Assembly: GCA_021166835.1 (NCBI GenBank)
Contig: JAJPEN010000078.1
Span: 1 to 45,136 of the forward strand
From: Burkholderiaceae bacterium
GTDB lineage: Bacteria > Pseudomonadota > Gammaproteobacteria > Burkholderiales > Burkholderiaceae
DNA length: 45,136 nucleotides
Reading direction: 5' to 3'
A model generated the notes under the pieces. It was not told the origin of the DNA. It saw only the letters and a program-made list of their open reading frames with translations, and did no database searches. Positions 8,145 to 16,163 of the stretch are shown one piece after another; within the stretch, counting starts at the first letter, position 1, and the number at the start of each line of letters is the position of its first letter. Position numbers and translations under genes: made by a program.

Positions 8145-8453
8145 GCAGGGCGTTATAGACGATCGACCGGCGTGACGCAAACGAAATACGCCGTTCGCTC
8201 ACTTGCCGCGTATAATCAATCGTTTAGCTTTACACGCGCTCGAAGCCGGCGATCCGCGCCGCGCTCGCCCCGGTGCTCGCGCAACGCGTTCGGTGCGCCG
8301 AACCCCATTCCTCGCACCGCGGTCGCGTTTTCTTCCCCGACTCCGCGGCCGGCACGAGAATTGCCGTGCCAGCCGGTACGCCAGTGCATGGTGCGTCGCC
8401 GCGCGGCGGCCCGGTCGGGAAGCAAAGGCTAGCGACGGAAACAGGAGCCCGAG
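8145..8453 (+). promoter_or_regulatory. infA promoter and ~230-nt leader
   Basis: This 309-bp divergent gap holds a perfect -10 hexamer TATAAT at 8211-8216, with no convincing -35 box at the right spacing. If transcription starts just after it, infA has a ~230-nt 5' leader with short hairpins (TTCGG-TGCG-CCGAA near 8290; GGCACG...CGTGCC near 8350). The infA ribosome binding site AGGAG is at 8443-8447. The leftward DUF481 gene must also have its promoter here, but I could not identify it. A long leader would suit post-transcriptional control such as cold response; that is inference. Confidence 0.5.
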
Positions 8454-8675
8454 ATGGCCAAGGAAGAACTGATCGAGATGGAAGGCGTCGTCGCCGAAGT
8501 GCTGCCCGATACGCGCTATCGGGTCACGCTGAACAACGGCGTCGAGGTGTCCGCCTACGCGGCGGGCAAGATGAAGAAGCACCGCATCCGCGTGCTTCCC
8601 GGCGATCGCGTCACGATGGAGCTGTCGCCGTACGACCTGACGAAGGGCCGGATCCGCTTTCGCCACAAGGACTGA
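8454..8675 (+). CDS. infA: Translation initiation factor IF-1
   Basis: 73-residue S1/OB-fold protein. It has [18 protein letters not shown] at the start, then [31 protein letters not shown] and [15 protein letters not shown], all matching IF-1, which occupies the ribosomal A site during initiation. AGGAG six bases before the ATG makes the start certain. It stands alone here, not in a ribosomal protein operon; several Burkholderiales carry two infA copies, and this may be the extra one (inference). It converges with pilU, whose stop is 33 bp downstream. Confidence 0.95.
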   Translation: MAKEELIEMEGVVAEVLPDTRYRVTLNNGVEVSAYAAGKMKKHRIRVLPGDRVTMELSPYDLTKGRIRFRHKD

Positions 8676-8708
8676 GCAGGCCGCCCTGCCCCGGTCCGAA
8701 AGGGTCGT

Positions 8709-9842
8709 TCAGACGATGCCGAGATGCTCGGTGTTGCGCGCGAGATCGCGTTCCGAGCGCTTGCTGTTCAGCTTGATGTTCAGCCGCAGATCGTTCACCG
8801 AATCGGCATTGCGCAAGGCGTCGTCGTAGCCGATCCGCCCCGCCTCGAACAGGTCGAACAGCGCCTGGTCGAAGGTCTGCATGCCGAGTTCGCGGCTCTT
8901 CTTCATGATCTCCTTGATGCCGCCCACGTCGCCCTTGTAGATCAGGTCGGCGATCAGCGGTGAGTTCAGCATGATCTCCACCGCCGGCACGCGCCCCTTG
9001 CCGCCCAGCGACGGGATCAGTCGCTGCGAGATGATCGCCTTCAGGTTCAGCGACAGGTCCATCAGCAGCTGAGCCCGGCGCTCTTCCGGAAAGAAGTTGA
9101 TGATCCGGTCGAGCGCCTGGTTCGCGCTGTTCGAATGCAGCGTCGCCAGGCACAGTGTTCCGGTTTCTGCGAAGTCGACCGCATGTTCCATCGTCTCGCG
9201 GTCGCGGATCTCGCCGATCATGATCACGTCGGGCGCCTGTCGCAGCGTGTTCTTCAGCGCGATCCCCCAGCTCTCGGTGTCGACGCCAACCTCCCGGTGC
9301 GTGACGATGCAGTTGCGGTGCGGATGCACGAACTCGACCGGATCCTCGATCGTGACGATGTGGCCGTGCGTCATCTCGTTGCGATGCCCGATCAGCGCCG
9401 CCAGCGTGTTCGACTTGCCCGAGCCGGTCGCGCCGACGACGATCGTCAGTCCGCGCTTGGTCAACGCGAGTTCCTTCAGCACGGCAGGCAATTGCAGCTG
9501 CTCGAAGCTGGGGATCTCCGACTTGATCGTGCGCAGCACGATGCCCACGCGGTTCTGCTGCATGAAGGCGTTCACGCGGAAGCGCCCGATGCCGCCCGGG
9601 CTGATCGCGAAGTTCACTTCCTTGTGCGCTTCGAACTCGGCGGCCTGCTTGTCGTTCATCACCGCGCGGGCCAGTTCGACCGTGTGCTGCGGCGTGAGCG
9701 GCGTGCCCGACACCGGCTGCACCCGGCCGTCGATCTTGAATGCCGGCGGGAAATCGGCGGTGAGGAACAGGTCCGAGCCGTTGCGCGCGAGCATCAGCTT
9801 GAGGAGATCGTGCAGGAATTTGGCGGCTTGTTCGCGTTCCAT
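8709..9842 (-). CDS. pilU: Type IV pilus retraction ATPase paralogue PilU
   Basis: 377-residue hexameric secretion ATPase acting at the cytoplasmic face of the inner membrane, accessory to PilT in pilus retraction. Walker A is GATGSGKS at 137-144. An Asp box (HIVTIEDPVEFVH), a Walker B region (DVIMIGEIRDRETM) and a His box (TLHSNSANQALDR) follow. Sequence features separating PilU from PilT are the SNTLAAL after Walker A and the extended charged C-terminus with KLNSKRSERDL. It lies downstream of pilT on the same strand with a 145-bp gap that contains two strong hairpins. Confidence 0.95.
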   Translation of the reverse strand: MEREQAAKFLHDLLKLMLARNGSDLFLTADFPPAFKIDGRVQPVSGTPLTPQHTVELARAVMNDKQAAEFEAHKEVNFAISPGGIGRFRVNAFMQQNRVGIVLRTIKSEIPSFEQLQLPAVLKELALTKRGLTIVVGATGSGKSNTLAALIGHRNEMTHGHIVTIEDPVEFVHPHRNCIVTHREVGVDTESWGIALKNTLRQAPDVIMIGEIRDRETMEHAVDFAETGTLCLATLHSNSANQALDRIINFFPEERRAQLLMDLSLNLKAIISQRLIPSLGGKGRVPAVEIMLNSPLIADLIYKGDVGGIKEIMKKSRELGMQTFDQALFDLFEAGRIGYDDALRNADSVNDLRLNIKLNSKRSERDLARNTEHLGIV

Positions 9843-9933
9843 GGGTGGACCTCTTGCTGGTGCTCGGTTCTCGTGCGGGTGCTGACAGGTGAGCCCGGAA
9901 AGTTGTGGCTTCGGCCCGGCGGCTTGGCCGCCT

Positions 9934-9956
9934 TGACGTCCGCTTCGCGGACGTCA
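9934..9956. repeat. 10-bp stem-loop in the pilT-pilU gap
   Basis: TGACGTCCGC / GCGGACGTCA with a TTC loop, a perfect 10-bp stem. It has no T-tract on either strand, so it is more likely an mRNA processing or stability hairpin than a terminator. Confidence 0.6.
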
Positions 9957-9966
9957 GCCTTCGCCG

Positions 9967-10003
9967 CAATTTCCCCGGCTGACGAAGTCAGCCGGGGAAA
10001 TTG
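9967..10003. repeat. 17-bp perfect hairpin overlapping the pilT stop codon
   Basis: Perfect inverted repeat of 17 bp with a GAA loop (arms 9967-9983 and 9987-10003). The pilT stop codon (9988-9990) lies in one arm and the last pilT codons are inside the stem. On the pilT transcript it forms a very stable structure at the end of translation. The absence of a run of T argues against simple Rho-independent termination; it may set the pilT/pilU mRNA ratio. Confidence 0.7.
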
Positions 10004-11031
10004 TCTTTCACCGACGCGACCGCTCGGGCTTCGGCCATCGAGATCGTGTTGCGTCGAACGAGGTCGGCGAGGCACTGGTCGAGCGTCTGCATGCCCAGCG
10101 ATCCGCCGGTCTGGATCGCCGAGTTCATCTGCGCGACCTTCGCCTCGCGGATGAGGTTGCGGATGGCCGGCGTACCGATCATGATCTCGTGCGCCGCCAC
10201 GCGTCCGCTGCCGTCCTTCGTCTTCAGCAGCGTCTGCGAAATCACGGCGCGCAGCGACTCCGACAGCATCGATCGCACCATGTCCTTCTCGGCGGCCGGA
10301 AAGACGTCGATCACGCGGTCGATGGTCTTTGCCGCCGACGACGTGTGCAGCGTGCCGAACACGAGGTGCCCGGTCTCTGCCGCGGTGAGCGCCAGGCGGA
10401 TCGTCTCGAGGTCGCGCAATTCGCCGACGAGGATGATGTCCGGGTCCTCGCGCAGCGCCGAACGCAGCGCATTGTCGAACGACAGCGTCATCGGCCCGAC
10501 CTCGCGCTGGTTGATCAGGCAGCGCTTCGATTCGTGGACGAATTCGATCGGATCCTCGACGGTGAGGATGTGGCCGTAGACGTTCTCGTTGATGTGATTG
10601 ATCATCGCCGCCAGCGTCGTCGACTTGCCCGAGCCGGTGGGCCCGGTGACGAGCACGAGGCCGCGCGGCGTCATCGAGATCTCGGTGAAGATCTTCGGCG
10701 CGTTCAGCTCCTCGAGCGTGAGGATCTTCGACGGGATCGTCCGCATCACCGCGCCCGCGCCGCGCTGCTGCACGAAGGCATTCACGCGAAAGCGCGCCAG
10801 ACCCGGAATCGCGAAGGAGAAGTCGCACTCGAGGCGCTCCTCGTACTCCTTGCGCTGCGAGTCGTTCATGATGTCGTAGATCATGCCGTGGACGTCCTTG
10901 TGCTCCATCGGCGGCAGGTTGATGCGGCGCACGTCGCCGTGCACGCGGATCATCGGCGGCAGGCCGGAAGACAGATGCAGGTCCGACGCCTTGTTCTTCA
11001 CGGCGAACGCGAGCAGTTCGGCGATGTCCAT
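9988..11031 (-). CDS. pilT: Type IV pilus retraction ATPase PilT
   Basis: 347 residues, the classical twitching motility motor that depolymerises pili. Walker A GPTGSGKST is at 130-138, followed by the Asp box (ILTVEDPIEFVH), Walker B (DIILVGELRDLETI) and His box (TLHTSSAAKTIDRV). The AIRNLIRE motif specific to retraction ATPases is near residue 285. The start matches the family (MDIAELLAFAVKNKASDLHLS). It is the first gene of a leftward pilT-pilU pair, divergent from yggS across 120 bp that must contain both promoters. pilT and pilU share fold but are distinct paralogues. Confidence 0.97.
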   Translation of the reverse strand: MDIAELLAFAVKNKASDLHLSSGLPPMIRVHGDVRRINLPPMEHKDVHGMIYDIMNDSQRKEYEERLECDFSFAIPGLARFRVNAFVQQRGAGAVMRTIPSKILTLEELNAPKIFTEISMTPRGLVLVTGPTGSGKSTTLAAMINHINENVYGHILTVEDPIEFVHESKRCLINQREVGPMTLSFDNALRSALREDPDIILVGELRDLETIRLALTAAETGHLVFGTLHTSSAAKTIDRVIDVFPAAEKDMVRSMLSESLRAVISQTLLKTKDGSGRVAAHEIMIGTPAIRNLIREAKVAQMNSAIQTGGSLGMQTLDQCLADLVRRNTISMAEARAVASVKDNFPG

Positions 11032-11151
11032 CGGGCTCCCTTCGCGGACGACGATCGCGCTGCCATCGTCGCGCTGTTATCTTCACGGTCCGATCTTCAG
11101 GAACACGACCGTCCCGGGCAGCGACCGGCAGCCCGGACGGACTCCCGGACG

Positions 11152-11931
11152 ATGAACGGCGACTCCCCGTTGCGGCAAAACTACGAGCGCGTGCTCGCGC
11201 GCATCGACCGCGCATGCGAAGCCGCCGCGCGGCCGCGCGCTTCGGTGCATCTGCTGGCGGTCAGCAAGACCTTCCCCGCCGCCGACGTCCTCGCCCTCGC
11301 AGCCCTCGGCCAGCGTGCTTTCGGCGAAAACTACGTGCAAGAAGCGCTGGACAAGATCGCCGCATGCCGCGACGAGCGGTCGCGGGCAGGGGGGCTCTCG
11401 TGGCCAGAGCGGCGAAAGCCGCTCTCGTGGCATTTTATCGGCCCGATCCAGTCCAACAAGACCCGGCCGATCGCCGAGCACTTCGACTGGATCCACTCGG
11501 TCGATCGCGAGAAGATCGCCCGCCGGCTCTCCGAGCAGCGCCCGCCGGCGCTCGGGCCGCTACAACTCTGCGTTCAGGTGAACGTATCGGGCGAGGCGTC
11601 GAAGAGCGGCGTCGCTCCCGGCGAGGTCTTCGCGCTCGTGCAGGCGTGCCGCGAGCTGCCCGCGCTGCGGGTGCGCGGCCTCACGGCGATTCCCGAACCC
11701 ACCGACGACGCGTCGCTGCAGCGCCGGCGCTTCGCCCAGCTGCGCGAGCTGCACGAACGAATCCGCGCCGCGCTCGACCCGGAGGCGGCCGGCGGCTTCG
11801 ATACCTTGTCGATGGGAATGTCGGCCGACCTGGAGTCGGCGATCGCCGAAGGCTCGACGATCGTGAGGATCGGAACGGCGCTGTTCGGCAGCAGGCCCCC
11901 GAAAGCGGGAGCCTCAGTGGCCTCTCAGTAA
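11152..11931 (+). CDS. YggS family pyridoxal phosphate homeostasis protein
   Basis: 259-residue PLP-binding protein of the alanine racemase N-terminal fold. The PLP lysine is in LLAVSKTFP (Lys39). GENYVQEA, HFIGPIQSNKTR, VNVSGEASKSGV and LSMGMSADLESAI are signature segments. The family keeps free PLP levels in balance and is often next to proC or pil genes. An in-frame insertion of about 15-20 residues sits just before HFIGPIQSNK, formed by a 27-bp partial duplication (LSW...LSW) with a hairpin; this loop is normally short. The 3' end carries a 14-bp tandem repeat holding the TAA stop. It converges with rpsT. Confidence 0.93.
   Translation: MNGDSPLRQNYERVLARIDRACEAAARPRASVHLLAVSKTFPAADVLALAALGQRAFGENYVQEALDKIAACRDERSRAGGLSWPERRKPLSWHFIGPIQSNKTRPIAEHFDWIHSVDREKIARRLSEQRPPALGPLQLCVQVNVSGEASKSGVAPGEVFALVQACRELPALRVRGLTAIPEPTDDASLQRRRFAQLRELHERIRAALDPEAAGGFDTLSMGMSADLESAIAEGSTIVRIGTALFGSRPPKAGASVASQ
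11394..11431 (+). repeat. 27-bp in-frame duplication with hairpin inside yggS
   Basis: GCTCTCGTGGC occurs at 11394-11404 and 11421-11431, exactly 27 bp (nine codons) apart. Between them AGAGCGGC-GAAA-GCCGCTCT (11406-11425) forms a perfect 8-bp hairpin. The encoded stretch is extra relative to the usual YggS loop. Confidence 0.7.
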
Positions 11932-11946
11932 TGGCCTCTCAGTGAT
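11919..11946 (+). repeat. 14-bp tandem duplication across the yggS stop
   Basis: GGCCTCTCAGT followed by AAT or GAT is repeated at 11919-11932 and 11933-11946. The first unit contains the TAA stop of yggS and the second supplies another in-frame-independent stop (TGA). A related partial copy (GCCTCAGTGG) lies just upstream. Confidence 0.7.
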
Positions 11947-11969
11947 GACCTGAGGACGGCCTGAGAAGT

Positions 11970-12236
11970 TCAGGACACCATCGCCTTCACCGCTGCCGAC
12001 AGGCGGCTCTTGTACCGGGCGGCGGCGTTCTTGTGGATGATGTTCTTGTCGGCGATGCGATCGATCACGCCCTGCGCCGATTGAAGAGTGCTGCGCGCAA
12101 CCTGCGCATCGCCCGCGGCGATGGCCTTGCGCACCGACTTGATCGCCGTGCGCAGGCGCGAGCGCAGGCTCGAGTTGTGCAGGTTTCGCTGGACGGCCTG
12201 ACGGGCCCGCTTGCGCGCCGATGCAATGTTCGCCAT
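11970..12236 (-). CDS. rpsT: 30S ribosomal protein S20
   Basis: 88-residue basic helical protein that binds 16S r[21 protein letters not shown] at the N-terminus, [12 protein letters not shown] in the middle and [19 protein letters not shown] at the end are the S20 consensus. The start at 12236 is the family start; in-frame upstream extension to 12314 is not conserved. It is monocistronic, leftward, divergent from murJ as commonly seen in Burkholderiales, with a clear sigma-70 promoter at 12310-12339. It converges with yggS. Confidence 0.97.
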   Translation of the reverse strand: MANIASARKRARQAVQRNLHNSSLRSRLRTAIKSVRKAIAAGDAQVARSTLQSAQGVIDRIADKNIIHKNAAARYKSRLSAAVKAMVS

Positions 12237-12309
12237 GAGAGAATCTCGCTCGATTTTCGATCCGGCCGCGAACCAACCCGGCGCCCGGAAAAATTCTGGA
12301 AAGCCTTGG

Positions 12310-12339
12310 ATCATAACTCACTTCGCGGGCCTGCGGCAA
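12310..12339 (-). promoter_or_regulatory. Sigma-70 promoter of rpsT
   Basis: Reading leftward: -35 TTGCCG (12334-12339), 18-bp spacer, -10 TATGAT (12310-12315). It is placed ~75 bp before the rpsT start codon, leaving a leader of about 65 nt. Confidence 0.65.
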
Positions 12340-12370
12340 GACACGCACGCCTGTCCCCGGGGCGCCGCTG

Positions 12371-13963
12371 ATGGGCCTGGCAAAGGCCGCCCTGACGGTC
12401 AGCGGATTGACGCTGTTGTCGCGCATCACCGGCCTGGCGCGCGAGAACATCACCGCGGCCGTGTTCGGCGCCACGGGGTTCACCGACGCGTTCTTCGTCG
12501 CGTTCCGCCTGCCGAACCTGCTGCGGCGGCTGTTCGCCGAAGGCGCCTTCTCCCAGGCCTTCGTGCCGATCCTCGCCGAAGCGCGCGAGCAGTCCGAGCG
12601 GGATCACCCGGACGACGCCGCTGCCGCCGCCCGGGCCACGCATCGGGTCGTCGACCGGGTCGCCACCGTGCTGTTCTGGGCGCTGCTCGCCGTCTCGGCC
12701 CTCGGCGTGATCGGCGCGCCCCTCCTCGTCACCGTCGTCGCCTCCGGTCTGCAATCGCAGCCGGAGGTCTTCGACGCCGCAGTCGTCATGACGCGGTGGA
12801 TGTTCCCTTACATCGTGTTCGTGTCGCTGGTTTCTCTGTCGGCCGGCATCCTGAACACCTGGCGCCGCTTCGCGGTACCCGCCTTCACGCCGGTGCTGCT
12901 GAACCTCGCGTTCATCGCATCGGCCATCGGACTGGCCGACCGCTTCGATCCGCCGGTCTATGCGCTGGCCGCGGGCGTGGTGCTTGGCGGCATTGCGCAA
13001 CTCGCGCTGCAGGTGCCGGCACTGCGCCGCATCGGGATGCTGCCGCGCATCGGCCTGAACCTGCGCGGCGCGCTCGCCGACGAACACACCCGGCGGATCC
13101 TCGCATTGATGGCGCCGGCCGCGCTCGCCGTGTCGGTGGCGCAGATCAGCCTGCTGATCAACACGCACATCGCCTCGCGCCTGGCCGCGGGCAGCGTCTC
13201 GTGGATCTCCTACGCCGACCGGCTGATGGAGTTCCCGACCGCACTGCTGGGCGTCGCGCTCGGAACGGTGCTGCTGCCCACCCTGTCGCGCGCCCGCGCG
13301 GCCGGCCGCGACGACGAGTACAGCGCACTGCTCGACTGGGGGCTGCGCCTGTGCGTGGTCCTCGCGGTGCCATGCATGGTGGGCCTGGCGGTGCTCGCCG
13401 AACCGCTGACCGCGCTGCTGTTCCATTACGGCCGCTTCGATGCGCGCGACGTGGAGATGACGCGGCTGGCCGTGGTGGGCTACTCGATCGGCATCGTCGG
13501 CCTGATCGCGATCAAGGTGCTCGCGCCCGGCTTCTACGCGAAACAGGACGTGCGCACGCCGGTGCGCATCGCCCTGGTCGTGCTCGTCGTCACGCAGTTG
13601 ATGAACCTCGTCACCGTCCCGTGGCTGCGCCACGCGGGGCTGACCGTGTCGATCTCGCTGGGCGCGCTCGCCAACGCGACGATGCTGCTCGTCGGGCTGT
13701 ACCGGCGCGGCTCGTGGCGGCCGTCGCCGGGATGGTCGAAGTTCCTGCTGCAGACGGCGCTGGCCGCGGCGGCGCTCGCGGCGGCGCTGCATTTCGGCGT
13801 CGATCGCTTCGACTGGATCGCGCTGCGCGCGCAGCCGGCGCTGCGCATCGCTCTCGTCCTCGGCTTCGTCGCCGGCGGCGCCGCGCTGTACGGCCTTGCG
13901 CTGCTCGCGCTGGGCATGCGTCCGCTGCACCTGATGCGCGCCGGCGCGCGCGGTGCGGCATGA
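12371..13963 (+). CDS. murJ: Lipid II flippase MurJ (MviN)
   Basis: 530-residue polytopic membrane protein of the MOP superfamily that flips lipid II to the periplasm for peptidoglycan synthesis. The start GLAKAALTVSGLTLLSRITGL and the AVFGATGFTDAFFVAFRLPNLLRRLFAEGAFSQAFVP region are diagnostic, and about 14 hydrophobic segments extend to the end. The length is typical (E. coli 511). It is divergent from rpsT across 134 bp. The ATG at 12371 fits the family start. The TGA stop lies one base before a 15-bp tandem repeat. proC follows 91 bp downstream on the same strand. Confidence 0.97.
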   Translation: MGLAKAALTVSGLTLLSRITGLARENITAAVFGATGFTDAFFVAFRLPNLLRRLFAEGAFSQAFVPILAEAREQSERDHPDDAAAAARATHRVVDRVATVLFWALLAVSALGVIGAPLLVTVVASGLQSQPEVFDAAVVMTRWMFPYIVFVSLVSLSAGILNTWRRFAVPAFTPVLLNLAFIASAIGLADRFDPPVYALAAGVVLGGIAQLALQVPALRRIGMLPRIGLNLRGALADEHTRRILALMAPAALAVSVAQISLLINTHIASRLAAGSVSWISYADRLMEFPTALLGVALGTVLLPTLSRARAAGRDDEYSALLDWGLRLCVVLAVPCMVGLAVLAEPLTALLFHYGRFDARDVEMTRLAVVGYSIGIVGLIAIKVLAPGFYAKQDVRTPVRIALVVLVVTQLMNLVTVPWLRHAGLTVSISLGALANATMLLVGLYRRGSWRPSPGWSKFLLQTALAAAALAAALHFGVDRFDWIALRAQPALRIALVLGFVAGGAALYGLALLALGMRPLHLMRAGARGAA

Positions 13964-13991
13964 GCTTGCGTATCGAGAGCTTGCGTATCGA
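13962..13991 (+). repeat. Perfect 15-bp tandem duplication at the murJ stop
   Basis: GAGCTTGCGTATCGA is present twice in direct succession (13962-13976, 13977-13991). The first copy overlaps the murJ TGA (13961-13963). Confidence 0.85.
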
Positions 13992-14054
13992 CGCGACGAT
14001 CGCGACTGCCCGCCCGGCGAGGCAGTGCTACCGCAACGTTTCCGGAGTCCGCTC

Positions 14055-14867
14055 ATGAAGATCGCATTCATCGGAGGCGGCAACATGGCCGCGGCGCTGA
14101 TCGGCGGCCTCGTCGCCCGCGACGTCGCCCCCGCCTCTTTCGTCGTGGTCGAGCCGGCGGCGCTGCAGCGCGAGACGCTGCGCGAGCGCTTCGGCGTCGT
14201 CGCCATCGAGTCCGCCGACGCGGACGCGCTGCGCGGCGCCGAACTGTGCGTGCTCGCCGTCAAGCCGCAGCAGATGCGGGCCGCGGTCTCCGGCCTGGGC
14301 GCGGTGCTCTCGGAAGCCCTCGTCGTCAGCATCGCCGCCGGCATCCGCAGCGGCGACGTCTCGCGCTGGCTCGGCGGACATCGGCGGATCGTTCGTGCGA
14401 TGCCCAACACGCCGGCGCTGATCGGTCGCGGCGTCACCGGCCTGTACGCGGCGAAGGAACTCTCCGAAGTCGACCGCGACCGCGCCGCGCGGACGATGTC
14501 GGCGGTCGGCGAAGTCGTCTGGGTCGATGCCGAGCCCGCGCTCGATGCCGTCACGGCGGTCAGCGGAAGCGGGCCGGCCTACGTGTTCCTGATGATGGAG
14601 GCGATGCAGCAGGCCGCCGGCGCGCTCGGGCTGGACGAACGCCAGGCCCGCTCGCTCGTGCTGCACACCTTCGCCGGCGCTTCCGAACTGGCGCTGCGCA
14701 GCGACGAACCGGTCGCGCTGCTGCGCGAGCGCGTCACGTCGAAGGGCGGCACCACCGCCGCCGCCCTCGAAGTGTTCGAGGCGAGCCCGCTGCGGCACAT
14801 CTTCGTCGACGCGCTGCGCGCCGCCGAACGGCGGGGGGCGGAACTGGGGGAGGAGTTTGGGAAGTGA
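14055..14867 (+). CDS. proC: Pyrroline-5-carboxylate reductase
   Basis: 270 residues; reduces pyrroline-5-carboxylate to proline with NAD(P)H. The Rossmann motif FIGGGNMAAALIGGL is at residues 5-19. The catalytic C-terminal signature VTAVSGSGPAYVFLMMEAM and the TSKGGTTAAALEVFE segment are intact. The ATG at 14055 matches the family start. Another proline gene, proA, is at 2814 in this window but in a different transcription unit. It converges with ubiA, with stops four bases apart. Confidence 0.97.
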   Translation: MKIAFIGGGNMAAALIGGLVARDVAPASFVVVEPAALQRETLRERFGVVAIESADADALRGAELCVLAVKPQQMRAAVSGLGAVLSEALVVSIAAGIRSGDVSRWLGGHRRIVRAMPNTPALIGRGVTGLYAAKELSEVDRDRAARTMSAVGEVVWVDAEPALDAVTAVSGSGPAYVFLMMEAMQQAAGALGLDERQARSLVLHTFAGASELALRSDEPVALLRERVTSKGGTTAAALEVFEASPLRHIFVDALRAAERRGAELGEEFGK

Positions 14868-14871
14868 CCCT

Positions 14872-15735
14872 TCACAGGTAGTAATTCGCCGCTATCCCCG
14901 CGAAGACAACCGCGCCAAACCAATTATTGTGATTGAACGCGCGGAAGCAGCCGGCGCGGCTGCGGTCGCGGATCATCGTGTAATGCCAGATCGCGATCGC
15001 CGCGGCGCCGGCCAGGCCCACGTAGTACGGCGCGCCTAGCTGCTCGATGCGGCCGACCTGCGCGAGCAGCGCGATCGTCATCGCGTAGCAGAGCATCACC
15101 ATCGCGACGTCGAACCGCCCGAAAGTGATCGCGGCGGTGCGAATGCCGATCTTCAGGTCGTCGTCGCGATCGACCATCGCGTATTCGGTGTCGTAGGCGA
15201 GCGCCCAGAACACGTTGGCCGCGAGCATCCACCCTGCCGTGGGCGGCAGCGTTCCCTGGACTGCCGCGAAGCCCATCGGGATGCCGAAGCCGAAGGCGAT
15301 GCCCAGGTAGGCCTGGGGTAGCGCGAGGAAGCGTTTGGTGAAGGGATAGCTTGCGGCGAGGAAGGCCGCGACGATGGCCAGTGCCCAGACCAGCGGAGGA
15401 AGCGGCAGCACCAGCAGCAGCGCCACCAGCGACAGCACGACGAAGACGGCGACCGCTTCCCACGGGCGCAGCGCGCCGGTAGCCAGCGGCCGCTCGCGCG
15501 TGCGCTCGACGTGCCCGTCGAAATCGCGGTCGGCCCAGTCGTTGATCGCGCACCCGGCCGAGCGCATCAGGAGCGTGCCCAGCACGAAAGCGAACACGAC
15601 GTAGTTGCCGGGCCATCCGCCGGCGGCGACGAACAGCGCCCACAGCGTCGGCCACAGCAGCAGCAGCGTACCGATCGGCCGATGCAGCCGCGTGAGCCTG
15701 CCGTACAGCCGCAGGCGATCGATCGCGGCGAGCAT
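14872..15735 (-). CDS. ubiA: 4-hydroxybenzoate polyprenyltransferase
   Basis: UbiA attaches the polyprenyl chain to 4-hydroxybenzoate in the inner membrane, an early ubiquinone step. From the ATG at 15735 the product is 287 residues (E. coli 290). [17 protein letters not shown] is at the start, the first Asp-rich motif NDWADRDFD follows, the second is [16 protein letters not shown], and about eight membrane segments are present. An in-frame ATG at 15783 would add 16 poorly conserved residues and overlap comEA; neither start has a clear Shine-Dalgarno, so I prefer the one matching family length. ubiG is at 32851 in this window. Confidence 0.93.
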   Translation of the reverse strand: MLAAIDRLRLYGRLTRLHRPIGTLLLLWPTLWALFVAAGGWPGNYVVFAFVLGTLLMRSAGCAINDWADRDFDGHVERTRERPLATGALRPWEAVAVFVVLSLVALLLVLPLPPLVWALAIVAAFLAASYPFTKRFLALPQAYLGIAFGFGIPMGFAAVQGTLPPTAGWMLAANVFWALAYDTEYAMVDRDDDLKIGIRTAAITFGRFDVAMVMLCYAMTIALLAQVGRIEQLGAPYYVGLAGAAAIAIWHYTMIRDRSRAGCFRAFNHNNWFGAVVFAGIAANYYL

Positions 15736-15758
15736 CGGATGGGCGGGATTCGAAGCGC

Positions 15759-16163
15759 TCACCGGGGTCGCCCCACGTGCCATTCGATCGGCCGGCTGCC
15801 GCCCTCGCGCTTCGCCGCGGCCGGCTCGATCACCTTCGCGCGGCCCGTGCCTTCGACGACATGATCCTTGCCCACCGCGAGGCCGGCGTCCCGCATCTTG
15901 CGCAGGTTCTTCTCGCCGATTCCGCGCACGCGCTCGCGCAGGTCGTCGAGATCGCGGAACGGCTGCTGGCTGCGCGCCTCGACGATGCGCGCCGCCGTGG
16001 CCGGACCGACGCCGCGGATCGTCTGCAATTCGTCGACCGAAGCCGTGTTCGCGTCGAGCGCCTGCGCAATGCCGCTCATCGAACCCAGCAGGCCGAACAC
16101 GAACAGCACGCGCGCGAAGAACGCGCCGCGCGCTGCGAGCCGCGCACGCGCCGCGGCGATCAT
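15759..16163 (-). CDS. comEA: ComEA-type helix-hairpin-helix DNA-binding protein
   Basis: 134 residues. A membrane anchor or signal segment (about 17-34) is followed by tandem helix-hairpin-helix motifs: [29 protein letters not shown] (37-65) and [20 protein letters not shown] (71-90). ComEA proteins bind incoming double-stranded DNA in the periplasm during natural transformation. Together with pilT/pilU in this window it is compatible with competence, but many bacteria keep it without proven transformation. The ATG overlaps the hldA stop by four bases. The basic C-terminal extension (~40 residues) has no recognised domain. Confidence 0.87.
   Translation of the reverse strand: MIAAARARLAARGAFFARVLFVFGLLGSMSGIAQALDANTASVDELQTIRGVGPATAARIVEARSQQPFRDLDDLRERVRGIGEKNLRKMRDAGLAVGKDHVVEGTGRAKVIEPAAAKREGGSRPIEWHVGRPR

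Noticed and set aside
9934..9956. Hairpin as an intrinsic terminator after pilT
   Set aside because: No T-run follows on either strand.
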